A stretch of DNA of 33,360 bases from Maribacter sp. (GTDB lineage Bacteria > Bacteroidota > Bacteroidia > Flavobacteriales > Flavobacteriaceae): NCBI GenBank assembly GCA_024228355.1, contig JAAETN010000080.1, positions 1-33,360 of the forward strand, given 5' to 3'. Position numbers and translations under genes: made by a program. Within the stretch, counting starts at the first letter, position 1. Every line of letters starts with the position of its first letter. Shown here in pieces: positions 24,297-33,360 of the stretch. The notes under the pieces are model-generated. The model did not search any database, was not told the DNA's origin, and saw nothing but the letters and a program-made list of their open reading frames with translations.

Positions 24297-26531
24297 ATGA
24301 ATAAATACATCATATTAACAATATTACTTCCCTTATTCTCCTTTTCTCAAGAAAAGATTGAAGGTATGGTTATGGAAGCTAATTCAGAAAACAAACACCT
24401 AGGACTGGCAGGTGCAAATGTATATTGGATGAACTCTCAAACAGGGACAATCACCAACGAGGAAGGCTTGTTCAGTATACCTTTTACCAAAGAGTACAAC
24501 AAGTTGATTATTAGTTATGTGGGCTTCAAATCAGATACCTTGACGATCAATGAGCCAAAAATGGTTCATCATTCATTAATACCCTCCAACGAATTGGATG
24601 AAGTGCTAGTACAGAAAAAACGTGATGCAGTTCAGAAAGCTTATTTCAGCGCACAAAACGTAACTACGATTAATAGTGCAGAATTGCTAAAGGCTGCCTG
24701 TTGTAATCTTTCGGAAAGTTTTGAAACCAATCCTGCGATTGATGTTAATTTTTCCGATGCCCTTACAGGAACCAAGCAGATTCAAATGTTAGGGCTAACG
24801 AGTCCGTATCTGTTGATTACCCAAGAGAATATCCCAATGGTTCGTGGGGCTTCGCAGGCCTTCGGACTGACTTTTACACCAGGAACCTGGGTTGAAAGTA
24901 TTCAGATAACAAAAGGGGCAGGTAGTGTGGTCAATGGGTATGAAAGTATTTCGGGCCAAATAAACACTGAACTTGTAAAGCCTTTAACCGATAAATCTAT
25001 TTTTGTCAATGGGTATGCCAATAAAAATGGCCGCTTGGAACTGAATACCCATTTCAATAAGAAACTTACCGATAAATTAAGTACAGGATTATATATCCAT
25101 GCAAACAGAAGGGACCATGAGGAGGAGAACAACGACGATGGATTCTTAGATGCCCCGTTGGCCAACCAGATTAATGTGATGAACCGTTGGCAATATCAGA
25201 ATTCTGAAACCGGATGGGTAAGTTTTATCAATGTTCGTTTCTTGAACGATGAAAAACAAGTTGGGCAATTAGACTTTAATCCTTTATCAGACAAGTTCAC
25301 AACCAATGCCTGGGGCAGTGAAATTGATACAAGACGTTTTGACTCTTCCTTGAAATTGGGTTATGTTTTCCCAGAACTTCCTTTTCAAAGTATGGGATTT
25401 CAAGCATCATATAGTAATCATCAGCAGGACTCATATTTTGGTTTTAATCGTTATGATATTACCCATGAAAGTATTTATTCCAACCTTATTTTCAATTCTA
25501 TCCTTGGTGATACCCAAAATAAATTTAAAACAGGAGTTACTTTTGCCTATGACGGGTATGATGAGCTGGTTAATTCACTAAACTATGGTAGAGTCGATAA
25601 CTCGGTCGGAGCTTTTTTTGAATATAGTTATGATAATTTAGAGCGCTTGAGTTTAACAGCTGGTCTTAGGGTAGATACCCACAATCGTTTGGGGACCTTT
25701 GTTACACCAAGATTCCATTTGCGATATACCCCATGGGAAAAAGCGAGTTTAAGAGCGTCGTTCGGAAGAGGTAAGCGGGCAGCGAATATTTTTGCGGAGA
25801 ACCAACAGTTATTCGGTTCTTCTAGACAGATACGCTTGGTGGATGATGGAGGTACAGTATATGGTCTAGATCCTGAAGATGCATGGAATTATGGGGTCAG
25901 CTTTTTACAAGGTTTTAATTTGTTTGAACGTAAAGGTAATGTTACCCTGGATTACTATAGGACCGATTTTATAAACCAGATTGTAGTGGATTGGGAAAAT
26001 CCGTCCGAAATTTCATTTTATAATTTAGATGGAAAGAGCGAGGCAAATAGTTTCCAATTAGAAGTGAATTATGAAGTATTAAAGAATGTAGATGTACGTA
26101 CTGCCTATAAATATTACGATGTCAAAACTGATTACCAGACGGGACTTTTACAGAAACCATTACAGGCCAAACATCGCTTTTTCGCAAATATAGGGTATGA
26201 AACCATTCCGAAGGAAAGTGGATCCCAATGGCGTTTTGACTATACCTTGCATACTTTGGGTGAACAGCGCTTACCGAATACCTCAAGTAATCCAGGACAA
26301 TATCAGTTAGGAGAGTTTTCTGAATCATACAGTCTAATGAACTCCCAAATAACCAAGGTGTTCAATGAGCATTTTGAAATTTATATAGGCGGCGAAAATT
26401 TAACTAATTTTACACAGAGCAATCCTGTATTGGGAGCCGATGACCCTTTTGGCGCAAATTTTGATACCAGTATTGTGTATGCCCCGATTATGGGAAGAAT
26501 GTTTTATGGCGGATTTAGATTTAAATTATGA
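24297..26531 (+). CDS. TonB-dependent outer-membrane receptor, copper-module type
   Basis: This 744-residue protein has a signal peptide (cut after about residue 18, FSFSQ), a carboxypeptidase-regulatory-like beta domain (20-95), a plug domain (about 115-235) and a 22-strand barrel ending in an aromatic-rich YGGFRFKL. The plug begins with KAACCNLSESFETNPAIDV, a vicinal Cys pair C135-C136 at its entry. That is typical of a Bacteroidota receptor subgroup found with copper and heavy-metal genes (family knowledge, not certain). It lies in one unit with copA (26 nt upstream) and the HMA protein (18 nt downstream), suggesting metal or metal-chelate transport. The ligand cannot be read directly. Confidence 0.9.
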   Translation: MNKYIILTILLPLFSFSQEKIEGMVMEANSENKHLGLAGANVYWMNSQTGTITNEEGLFSIPFTKEYNKLIISYVGFKSDTLTINEPKMVHHSLIPSNELDEVLVQKKRDAVQKAYFSAQNVTTINSAELLKAACCNLSESFETNPAIDVNFSDALTGTKQIQMLGLTSPYLLITQENIPMVRGASQAFGLTFTPGTWVESIQITKGAGSVVNGYESISGQINTELVKPLTDKSIFVNGYANKNGRLELNTHFNKKLTDKLSTGLYIHANRRDHEEENNDDGFLDAPLANQINVMNRWQYQNSETGWVSFINVRFLNDEKQVGQLDFNPLSDKFTTNAWGSEIDTRRFDSSLKLGYVFPELPFQSMGFQASYSNHQQDSYFGFNRYDITHESIYSNLIFNSILGDTQNKFKTGVTFAYDGYDELVNSLNYGRVDNSVGAFFEYSYDNLERLSLTAGLRVDTHNRLGTFVTPRFHLRYTPWEKASLRASFGRGKRAANIFAENQQLFGSSRQIRLVDDGGTVYGLDPEDAWNYGVSFLQGFNLFERKGNVTLDYYRTDFINQIVVDWENPSEISFYNLDGKSEANSFQLEVNYEVLKNVDVRTAYKYYDVKTDYQTGLLQKPLQAKHRFFANIGYETIPKESGSQWRFDYTLHTLGEQRLPNTSSNPGQYQLGEFSESYSLMNSQITKVFNEHFEIYIGGENLTNFTQSNPVLGADDPFGANFDTSIVYAPIMGRMFYGGFRFKL

Positions 26532-26549
26532 CAACTAATTAAATAAATA

Positions 26550-26906
26550 ATGAAAAGAGTAATTTTAGGAATTGCTATGATGCTGCTAACGACAGTATCA
26601 TTTGCACAGGAGAAGAATAAAAAAATGTCTTTTGAGGTTGATGGCAAATGTGAGATGTGTAAAGCGCGTATCGAGAAAGCAGCATTGGGAGTTAAGGGTG
26701 TAAAATATGCATTATGGGATATTCCTTCCCATGAACTTTCGTTGATTATTGATGAACGAAAGACAGATCCAATGAAGATAAAAACCGCCTTGGTCGCTGT
26801 TGGCCATGATACTAAGGAGTTAAAGGCTACCGATGAAGCATATGACAATGTACATCCTTGCTGTAAATATCGTGATGATGATACCGATGACAGCGATAAG
26901 CATTAA
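26550..26906 (+). CDS. Periplasmic heavy-metal-associated (HMA) domain protein
   Basis: This 118-residue secreted protein has a signal peptide MKRVILGIAMMLLTTVSFAQ (cut after 20), then a single HMA domain with GKCEMCKARIEKAA (C34, C37). A C-terminal tail follows with H102-P-C104-C105 and an Asp-rich end with a final KH. The tail could form a second metal site. It is likely a periplasmic copper carrier or sensor between the TonB receptor and CopA. It is the last gene before a strong terminator. Confidence 0.9.
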   Translation: MKRVILGIAMMLLTTVSFAQEKNKKMSFEVDGKCEMCKARIEKAALGVKGVKYALWDIPSHELSLIIDERKTDPMKIKTALVAVGHDTKELKATDEAYDNVHPCCKYRDDDTDDSDKH

Positions 26907-26927
26907 AAACGAAAGCTTTAAAAAACT

Positions 26928-26960
26928 AAAACGCCCTGATATTTTTGTCTGGGCGTTTTT
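26928..26960 (+). terminator. Rho-independent terminator after the copper operon
   Basis: A 9-bp perfect stem aaaacgccc (26928-26936) / gggcgtttt (26951-26959) with a 14-nt loop and T run lies 21 nt after the HMA gene stop. The rest of 26907-27087 holds no gene. No exact TAnnTTTG box for the next gene was found there. Confidence 0.88.
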
Positions 26961-27087
26961 GATTTCTTTTACAATAATCCCATTTTATTTTCAAATGTTA
27001 AATTAGTGTAAAACAGGTTCTTACTGATAGTTCTTGTGTAAGGTTGTCTTTTTTGAGTCCACTAAGAATGTGTAAAGTTGATGATAA

Positions 27088-28071
27088 ATGCACATACGAA
27101 CATTCGTTTTTATTCTTGTTTTTATTATATCTCAGGGGGTTATTTCCCAAACCTGTTGTTCGGGCGGAATACCTTTATCCAATAATCTAGGGCTTTCCAA
27201 TGAAGGAAAAGGAAGTCTTCAACTTGGACTGAATTATGATTTTAATAACTTGAATACTCTTAATTCAGGTAGCGATAAACTTGACGATGATTCTCGAAAA
27301 AGAATAACCCATTCCGCCTTATTGAATTTTGGGTATTCAATTTCCAATCGGCTTTCCTTTGAAACACTTTTCACTTGGGTAAACCAGCGCAGAGCAATAA
27401 ATCAGTTTGGCAATACAGATTTGCAGCAAACTACTGGAATTGGTGATGCAGTGGTTTTGATTAAATATGATTTTCCAAAAACATTGGGAGAGAAAAGTAT
27501 TTTGGCCTTGGGGGCTGGAGCTAAAGTACCATTGGGTTCATTCGATGAGGTTGATAATAGTGGTATTACCTATATCGCAGATTTACAACCAGGTAGTGGG
27601 GCGTGGGACTTTATCTTTTTTGCTTCTATTTCCAAGAATTTTGATTTTAGACCCACGACAACTTTTTCAGGTAGACTTATAGGGAGGCTTACAGGCGAAA
27701 ACAAGGATTATTTGGACGGAGCTTCTATCTATGAATATGGTGACGAGTTTCAGGTGTTTTTAGGTGTATCTGATCAGTTTTTACTTTTTAATACCATTAC
27801 CAATCCAGGATTAAACCTTAAGTATAGAAAGGCTAAAAAAGATATTATTGATACTAATGCATTGGACAATACTGGAGGTAACTGGTTATTTGTTATACCC
27901 AGCATAGGATTTCAGGTGACACCTAAAATATTGTTTCAGACTAAGGCAGAAATCCCATTAATCGCCAAGGTTGACGGTACGCAGCTAACACCAACATATA
28001 GATTTACAAGTGGATTTCTTTTCAACTTATCTCCAAAACGAAATGTACTGAATCTCAATATAGAAAATTAA
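27088..28071 (+). CDS. Outer-membrane beta-barrel protein with N-terminal CCSGG
   Basis: This 327-residue secreted protein has a signal peptide (about 1-21, ending VISQ) and a mature N terminus TCCSGGIPLSNNLGL with vicinal C23-C24. Alternating amphipathic strands follow throughout, for example GSLQLGLNYDF, SALLNFGYSISNRLSFETLF and 'KSILALGAGAKVPLGSF', ending in an aromatic/charged strand. This is the pattern of a small outer-membrane barrel of the transporter-like 'MetA-pathway of phenol' or uncharacterised type. I do not know a named family. It is paired with the DUF3179 gene 41 nt downstream and follows the copper operon after a terminator. Confidence 0.75.
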   Translation: MHIRTFVFILVFIISQGVISQTCCSGGIPLSNNLGLSNEGKGSLQLGLNYDFNNLNTLNSGSDKLDDDSRKRITHSALLNFGYSISNRLSFETLFTWVNQRRAINQFGNTDLQQTTGIGDAVVLIKYDFPKTLGEKSILALGAGAKVPLGSFDEVDNSGITYIADLQPGSGAWDFIFFASISKNFDFRPTTTFSGRLIGRLTGENKDYLDGASIYEYGDEFQVFLGVSDQFLLFNTITNPGLNLKYRKAKKDIIDTNALDNTGGNWLFVIPSIGFQVTPKILFQTKAEIPLIAKVDGTQLTPTYRFTSGFLFNLSPKRNVLNLNIEN

Positions 28072-28112
28072 AAAGTGCTTAGAAAATATAATCTATTAAT
28101 TAAAAAAAAGCT

Positions 28113-29192
28113 ATGAAAAAGAAAATTCTAACAATAGTGTTTAGCATGTTACTCATAATTTCGTGCAGTAGTAGTGATGCCTCAGCCGATCAAAACAATC
28201 AGTTGCCATCTGGTGGTGAACCTAATAATAGTAATGAATGGTTATATCCTATTGCAGAAATTCGTGATGGGGGTCCGGGGAAAGATGGAATACCCTCTAT
28301 TGATGCACCCAACTTTACAACTGCAGATCAGGCTTCTCCAGTCTTAAGTGATGATTTATTGGTTATTGGGATAAAGGTAGAAAATGAAACTCGGGCTTAT
28401 CCGCATTATATATTGGATTGGCATGAGATTGTGAATGATGATGTTAACGGTGTTGAAGTTGCGGCGTCCTTATGTCCTTTGACAGGGACTTCAATAGGAT
28501 GGAGTAGAATAGTAAATGACAACCTGACTACATTTGGGGTTTCAGGTAAGTTATACAATAACAACTTAATACCCTATGATAGGGCCACTAATAGTAATTG
28601 GTCACAGGTGGGTCTTCAATGTATCAATGGTAGTTTAATAGGCCAAAGACCTGATTTGGTAACGGTTTTGGAAACCACATGGGGCGTGTGGAAAACCATG
28701 TATCCAAATACCAAAGTAATGACATCAAATACAGGTTTCTCTAGAAATTATGGAGTTTATCCTTATGGAGACTACCGGACCAATAATTCGTATTTGATTT
28801 TTCCTTTAACCATAAATGATAACCGTATTCCTGCAAAAGAGCGCGTACATTCTATTATTGAGGATGATAAAGCCAAAGTATATAAGTTCAATACTTTTGG
28901 TAATGGAAATACCCTAAGGGATGTATATCAAGGAAAAGATATTTTATTGATAGGGGATAATACTACGATTGTTTCCTTTGAGTTGGATGGCCCAAGCGGT
29001 TCTTTGGATTTTGAGTATGATTATAATGGATCCGAAGGATTCTTCAAGGATAACGAGGGTACGATTTGGAATGTTTTTGGAGAGGCAATTTCAGGTCCGG
29101 GACAAGGTAATATATTAAAACCAACGGCTTCTTTTATTGCCTATTGGTTTTCTATCGGTGCATTTTATCCTAATGCTGAAATATTCGAATAA
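28113..29192 (+). CDS. DUF3179 domain lipoprotein, unknown function
   Basis: This 359-residue lipoprotein has signal MKKKILTIVFSMLLIISC with lipobox at C18, then a Ser/Asp/Asn-rich linker. A DUF3179-type domain follows: IRDGGPGKDGIPSIDAPNF, 'ENETRAYPHYILDWHEIVND', SLCPLTGTSIGW, FGVSGKLYNNNLIPYDR, and WSQVGLQCINGSL. Many members read CPLCGT in the central motif, while here the second Cys is Thr. Three conserved His/Asp residues in YPHYILDWHE could bind a metal, but this is inference. It ends the plus-strand block before a bidirectional terminator. Confidence 0.85.
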   Translation: MKKKILTIVFSMLLIISCSSSDASADQNNQLPSGGEPNNSNEWLYPIAEIRDGGPGKDGIPSIDAPNFTTADQASPVLSDDLLVIGIKVENETRAYPHYILDWHEIVNDDVNGVEVAASLCPLTGTSIGWSRIVNDNLTTFGVSGKLYNNNLIPYDRATNSNWSQVGLQCINGSLIGQRPDLVTVLETTWGVWKTMYPNTKVMTSNTGFSRNYGVYPYGDYRTNNSYLIFPLTINDNRIPAKERVHSIIEDDKAKVYKFNTFGNGNTLRDVYQGKDILLIGDNTTIVSFELDGPSGSLDFEYDYNGSEGFFKDNEGTIWNVFGEAISGPGQGNILKPTASFIAYWFSIGAFYPNAEIFE

Positions 29193-29211
29193 AAGTTCCC
29201 CTACAAACTAG

Positions 29212-29242
29212 AAAGCCTCCCAACATATATTGGGAGGCTTTT
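29212..29242. terminator. Bidirectional terminator between the DUF3179 gene and groEL
   Basis: A perfect 12-bp stem aaagcctcccaa (29212-29223) / ttgggaggcttt (29230-29241) with a 6-nt loop has T on the plus-strand 3' side and a shorter U stretch on the minus side. It sits 20 nt after the DUF3179 stop and 34 nt after the groEL stop, so it probably serves both convergent genes. Confidence 0.88.
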
Positions 29243-29275
29243 ACTTATATCATGTTAAACTTGATTATGCCCTGA

Positions 29276-31001
<1,726 letters not shown>

Positions 31002-31007
31002 GGTGGT

Positions 31008-31286
31008 TTAAATAATTGCTAAAATGTCACTTTCCCTCATCATAAGGTAATCTGTTCCTTGTAATTTCAATTCAGTACCAGCATATTTTCCATAAAGTAC
31101 GGTATCCCCAACTTTTACAGTTATTTGCTCGTCTTTAGTTCCAGGACCAACCGCCACTACTTTACCTTTTTGCGGTTTTTCTTTTGCGGTGTCAGGAATA
31201 TAGATGCCAGATGCAGTTTTGGTCTCTGCTGCCATTGGTTCAATAAGAACTCTGTCCGCCAATGGTTTAATGCTAACTTTAGCCAT
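31008..31286 (-). CDS. groES: Co-chaperonin GroES
   Basis: This 92-residue heptameric lid of GroEL begins [17 protein letters not shown] and contains '[13 protein letters not shown]', the mobile loop that touches Gro[12 protein letters not shown], and '[16 protein letters not shown]'. Length and sequence are standard for Bacteroidota. It heads the groESL pair. The secG terminator lies upstream, so a groES promoter must lie in 31287-31368. A sigma-54-like match is there, and no CIRCE element is seen. Confidence 0.98.
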   Translation of the reverse strand: MAKVSIKPLADRVLIEPMAAETKTASGIYIPDTAKEKPQKGKVVAVGPGTKDEQITVKVGDTVLYGKYAGTELKLQGTDYLMMRESDILAII

Positions 31287-31330
31287 ATTTATTAGTTTTA
31301 AATTGATTTTTATTTTACTCGATTATTTAG

Positions 31331-31345
31331 ACAGAAATTGTGCCA
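31331..31345 (-). promoter_or_regulatory. Sigma-54-like -24/-12 sequence upstream of groES (weak)
   Basis: The minus strand reads TGGCACAATTTCTGT. Against the sigma-54 consensus TGGCACGnnnnTTGC, the -24 block TGGCAC is perfect and the invariant G of the -12 block is in place, but the following C is T. Initiation would fall near 31320, about 35 nt before groES. The match is partial and may be chance. Confidence 0.25.
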
Positions 31346-31368
31346 TTTCATAAAAACTGACATATTGT

Positions 31369-31403
31369 AAAATAAAAATGCCAGCTTGTCATTCAGGCTG
31401 GCA
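31369..31403 (-). terminator. Rho-independent terminator of the lptE-TPR-secG transcript
   Basis: A 7-bp stem tgccagc (31379-31385) / gctggca (31397-31403) is followed on the minus strand by UUUUUAUUUU. It begins 26 nt after the secG stop and separates secG from groES. Confidence 0.8.
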
Positions 31404-31428
31404 CTTTCTTATATGTTAAGCGAATAGC

Positions 31429-31788
31429 TTACTCACCGTCTGTTGAACTATCTGTATTTGATGCCGGAGCAGGTACTTCTTCAGGCACAGCCTCTGGAAC
31501 AGTCTCTTCGATTTCATCACCTTGAAGCAATTTAGAATCCGCATCACCAAAATTTCCTTTAAGGGCAATGTTAGATGCTAAAATCAAAACAACCAATAAT
31601 ATGGCCAAAGTCCAGGTGCTTTTATCTAAAAAGTCCCCAGTTTTCTTAACGCCACCAACTATTTGACTACCCCCACCTCCAAAAGAGGAAGATAATCCGC
31701 CACCTTTCGGGTTTTGTACCATAATCACCAAAACTAACAGAAAGCAAACTGCAAGGATAAGAATCAAGAATATTGTAAATGTGCTCAT
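31429..31788 (-). CDS. secG: Protein translocase subunit SecG
   Basis: This 119-residue inner-membrane subunit of the SecYEG channel has two helices, about residues 3-23 and 55-75. Between them is the conserved cytoplasmic loop VQNPKGGGLSSSFGGGGSQIVGGVKKT. The C-terminal tail is acidic and Pro-rich (EEVPAPAS), as usual in Bacteroidota. It follows the TPR gene by 5 nt and ends with its own terminator. Confidence 0.95.
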   Translation of the reverse strand: MSTFTIFLILILAVCFLLVLVIMVQNPKGGGLSSSFGGGGSQIVGGVKKTGDFLDKSTWTLAILLVVLILASNIALKGNFGDADSKLLQGDEIEETVPEAVPEEVPAPASNTDSSTDGE

Positions 31789-31793
31789 TATTA

Positions 31794-32720
31794 CTAGGTA
31801 TTTTCTTGTTGTATTTTTTGGGCCGCTTTAATACGGTCTGCAAAGAAACCACTTTTTTCCGGATATTTCAAACTTAAAATTTTGTATGCCTGAATGGCTT
31901 TTTTATACTTTTTCTGTTCTAGATAAACCTTGGCCAAAGTCTCTGTCATCAACTCATCCTTATCCAACTTTATCGACTCTTTTATATCAACTTTTGAAGC
32001 TGTTTTTTGGGTAGGGACTATTTTAGGATTATTTTCAATAAACCGGTCTATGAGGTCGAACTTTTTCTTTTTAAGGACCTCTTTTTCCATAGGGGAATCA
32101 GCTTCCCCTTCGTCATGATCTTTCTCATTAAAATGCTCTTGATCACGTTTTATGGTTTTCATAGAGGTTAATTGCAACCATTCACTAAATGAATGTTTCT
32201 CTTGCTTTGTAAAAGGCAAGGGTTTGCCAATTTCAAGTTCTTTTTTGGCCTTTTCCTTTTCTTCCGTTATTGCTTTGTCAACTTTTGGATCTTTGGATTT
32301 AAATAGTTTTGGGTCCAAAATTTGGTCTGCATCATCAACGTCTTGCGGCAAAGGTTTGTCCTCTGATTCTGCAATAATTGCAGTAGCGGTTTTTACCTCA
32401 ACCATTTCTTCCACAACAGCTTCCTGCTCTTTCTTATTTTCAGTTTTACCGGATATTGAATCGGCAATTGAATTTTGTAGGAATTCCTTTGATGTGATAA
32501 AGTCAAAGAGAACATCGCGATCTGTTGAATACGCTGCCGTTTTTTTTAGGGCGTTATTGTATTTAAAACTGTTGAGATTTTTGAGGCCTTTTAATTGAAG
32601 AGCCCTTGCAGGTTGAAAATAGGGGTATTCCTCCAATACATCTTCCAATTGTTTGGTCTGTACAGGGGAGACTACCTTGTCAGGGTTTTGTAATAGATAT
32701 GTAAAATCCTGTACATTCAT
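31794..32720 (-). CDS. Conserved Bacteroidota protein with a C-terminal TPR-like repeat
   Basis: This 308-residue protein has no signal peptide. Its N-terminal region (1-90) is well ordered (TYLLQNPDKV, LEEYPYFQPARALQLKGL). The long middle (about 95-235) is Lys/Glu-rich and looks disordered. The C terminus (about 255-300) contains a TPR-like helix pair, ETLAKVYLEQKKYKKAIQAYK and ILSLKYPEKS. Its role is unknown. It lies 6 nt after lptE and 5 nt before secG, an order I associate with flavobacterial genomes, so a link to envelope biogenesis is plausible but unproven. Confidence 0.85.
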   Translation of the reverse strand: MNVQDFTYLLQNPDKVVSPVQTKQLEDVLEEYPYFQPARALQLKGLKNLNSFKYNNALKKTAAYSTDRDVLFDFITSKEFLQNSIADSISGKTENKKEQEAVVEEMVEVKTATAIIAESEDKPLPQDVDDADQILDPKLFKSKDPKVDKAITEEKEKAKKELEIGKPLPFTKQEKHSFSEWLQLTSMKTIKRDQEHFNEKDHDEGEADSPMEKEVLKKKKFDLIDRFIENNPKIVPTQKTASKVDIKESIKLDKDELMTETLAKVYLEQKKYKKAIQAYKILSLKYPEKSGFFADRIKAAQKIQQENT

Positions 32721-32726
32721 ATGGCC

Positions 32727-33248
32727 CTACCAGTCTGCAAGTGATTCGTTAAAAATATCTTGGGTAATTCTTTCAAAAATAATTTCGTGCGCTTCGTCTT
32801 TAACTGATGACAATTGTGCATTTGCACCATAATCATAAAAAAAAGAAAAACGTCTCTCAAAATCAGCATCCTCTTTTGTTTTATTGTAAAAACGAACATT
32901 AACACCAATTGACAATCTATTTTGGGCAGCTGTTTGCTGGGCCGTGGCACTCATAGGAGAGATTCTGTATTCTACGATTTCACCTTCATACAACAAGTCC
33001 GCATTATTCGTATTTACAAGGTCCAGACTCGTTTGGTTTAAAATTCTGTCCTGAAGGGCAAGCGTAAAGTCACGATCCATTCCAGGTTCAAAGGTCGATC
33101 CAGGACTTTGAGTCGCATAATTCTGAAAATAGTTTACCTGAAAGGTTTGAGCTGTACCAACATCGCCTCCTGTAAAGTTATATATACCACAGCTCACAAG
33201 GGTAGACAATACTACAAACACCATTAGAGTCTTTTTAAAATCGGGCAT
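32727..33248 (-). CDS. lptE: LPS-assembly lipoprotein LptE
   Basis: This 173-residue outer-membrane lipoprotein has signal MPDFKKTLMVFVVLSTLVSC and lipobox LVSC20. The mature part starts GIYNFTGGDVGTAQTFQV and contains FTLALQDRILNQTSLDLV and LLYEGEIVEYRISP, the LptE-type pattern of Bacteroidota. LptE plugs the LptD barrel that inserts LPS in the outer membrane. lptD is not in the window. It starts 2 nt after the stop of the sigma-54-type regulator gene. Confidence 0.9.
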   Translation of the reverse strand: MPDFKKTLMVFVVLSTLVSCGIYNFTGGDVGTAQTFQVNYFQNYATQSPGSTFEPGMDRDFTLALQDRILNQTSLDLVNTNNADLLYEGEIVEYRISPMSATAQQTAAQNRLSIGVNVRFYNKTKEDADFERRFSFFYDYGANAQLSSVKDEAHEIIFERITQDIFNESLADW

Positions 33249-33250
33249 AA

Positions 33251-33360
33251 TCAGAGATCGTATTGTTTTATTTTACGGTAAAGTGTTCGTTCGGAAATTC
33301 CTAATTCAGCCGCTGCGGCTTTTCGCTTGCCTCGGTTTCTTTCCAAGGATTTTTTAATAA
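33251..33360 (-). CDS. C-terminal end of a Fis-type (probably sigma-54-dependent) transcriptional regulator
   Basis: Only the last 35 codons are visible, running from the right edge to a TGA at 33251-33253. They read as a Fis-type helix-turn-helix, with [20 protein letters not shown] and the end KQYDL. This is the usual C terminus of sigma-54 activators. That identity is supported by the known flavobacterial gene order regulator-lptE-TPR-secG, but the AAA+ domain is outside the window. Confidence 0.8.
   Translation of the reverse strand, partial: IKKSLERNRGKRKAAAAELGISERTLYRKIKQYDL

Noticed and set aside
31287-31428. CIRCE (HrcA) operator ahead of groES
   Set aside because: No TTAGCACTC-N9-GAGTGCTAA-like dyad is present on either strand.

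Overview
The window reads as a chromosomal segment of a marine-type flavobacterium (phylum Bacteroidota, probably Flavobacteriaceae). The grounds are the low-GC coding style, lipoprotein and TonB-receptor types typical of the phylum, a HYC_CC_PP-type protein, the gene orders comEC/NlpC-P60/lpxB/surE and lptE/TPR/secG/groES/groEL, and -7 boxes of the Bacteroidota form TAnnTTTG. I see no tRNA, rRNA, CRISPR array, insertion sequence or prophage.

Layout. (1) 1-3587, minus strand: surE, a small three-helix membrane protein, lpxB, an NlpC/P60 lipoprotein and the start of comEC. Two arrays of four 7-bp repeats lie in front of lpxB. (2) 3789-5981, plus: the tail-specific protease prc with a strong terminator. 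(3) 6193-7644, minus: a sugar/H+ symporter. (4) 7916-12353, minus: a redox-repair cluster of msrB, msrA, a cytoplasmic thioredoxin-like protein, a glutaredoxin-GNAT fusion, the protein AMPylase selO, a 90-residue protein of unknown function and a divergent MsrA-like protein. (5) 12515-13327, plus: a membrane-anchored DNA/RNA non-specific endonuclease. (6) 13324-20607, minus: purH followed by the rod-shape genes mreB, mreC, mreD, mrdA and rodA. (7) 20771-21223, minus: a GAF protein resembling free methionine-R-sulfoxide reductase. (8) 21361-29192, plus: a copper/heavy-metal module (HYC_CC_PP protein, copA, TonB receptor, periplasmic HMA protein), then a beta-barrel protein and a DUF3179 lipoprotein. 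(9) 29276-33360, minus: the end of a sigma-54-type regulator, lptE, a TPR protein, secG, groES and groEL.

How they work together. Cluster 4 joins both stereospecific methionine sulfoxide reductases with thiol-disulfide proteins and SelO, an enzyme known in E. coli to AMPylate redox proteins including a glutaredoxin. A glutaredoxin domain encoded directly before selO therefore suggests a self-contained redox-control unit. Cluster 8 looks like copper handling from outer membrane to cytoplasm, and vicinal cysteine pairs recur in four of its products. Clusters 1, 6 and 9 are housekeeping envelope, cell-shape and chaperone functions.

The best candidates for something under-described are the msr-Grx/GNAT-selO-small protein-MsrA2 cluster, the CC-doublet pattern of the copper module, a palindrome that exactly fills the spacer of the purH promoter, and a 79-bp palindromic element between groES and groEL.
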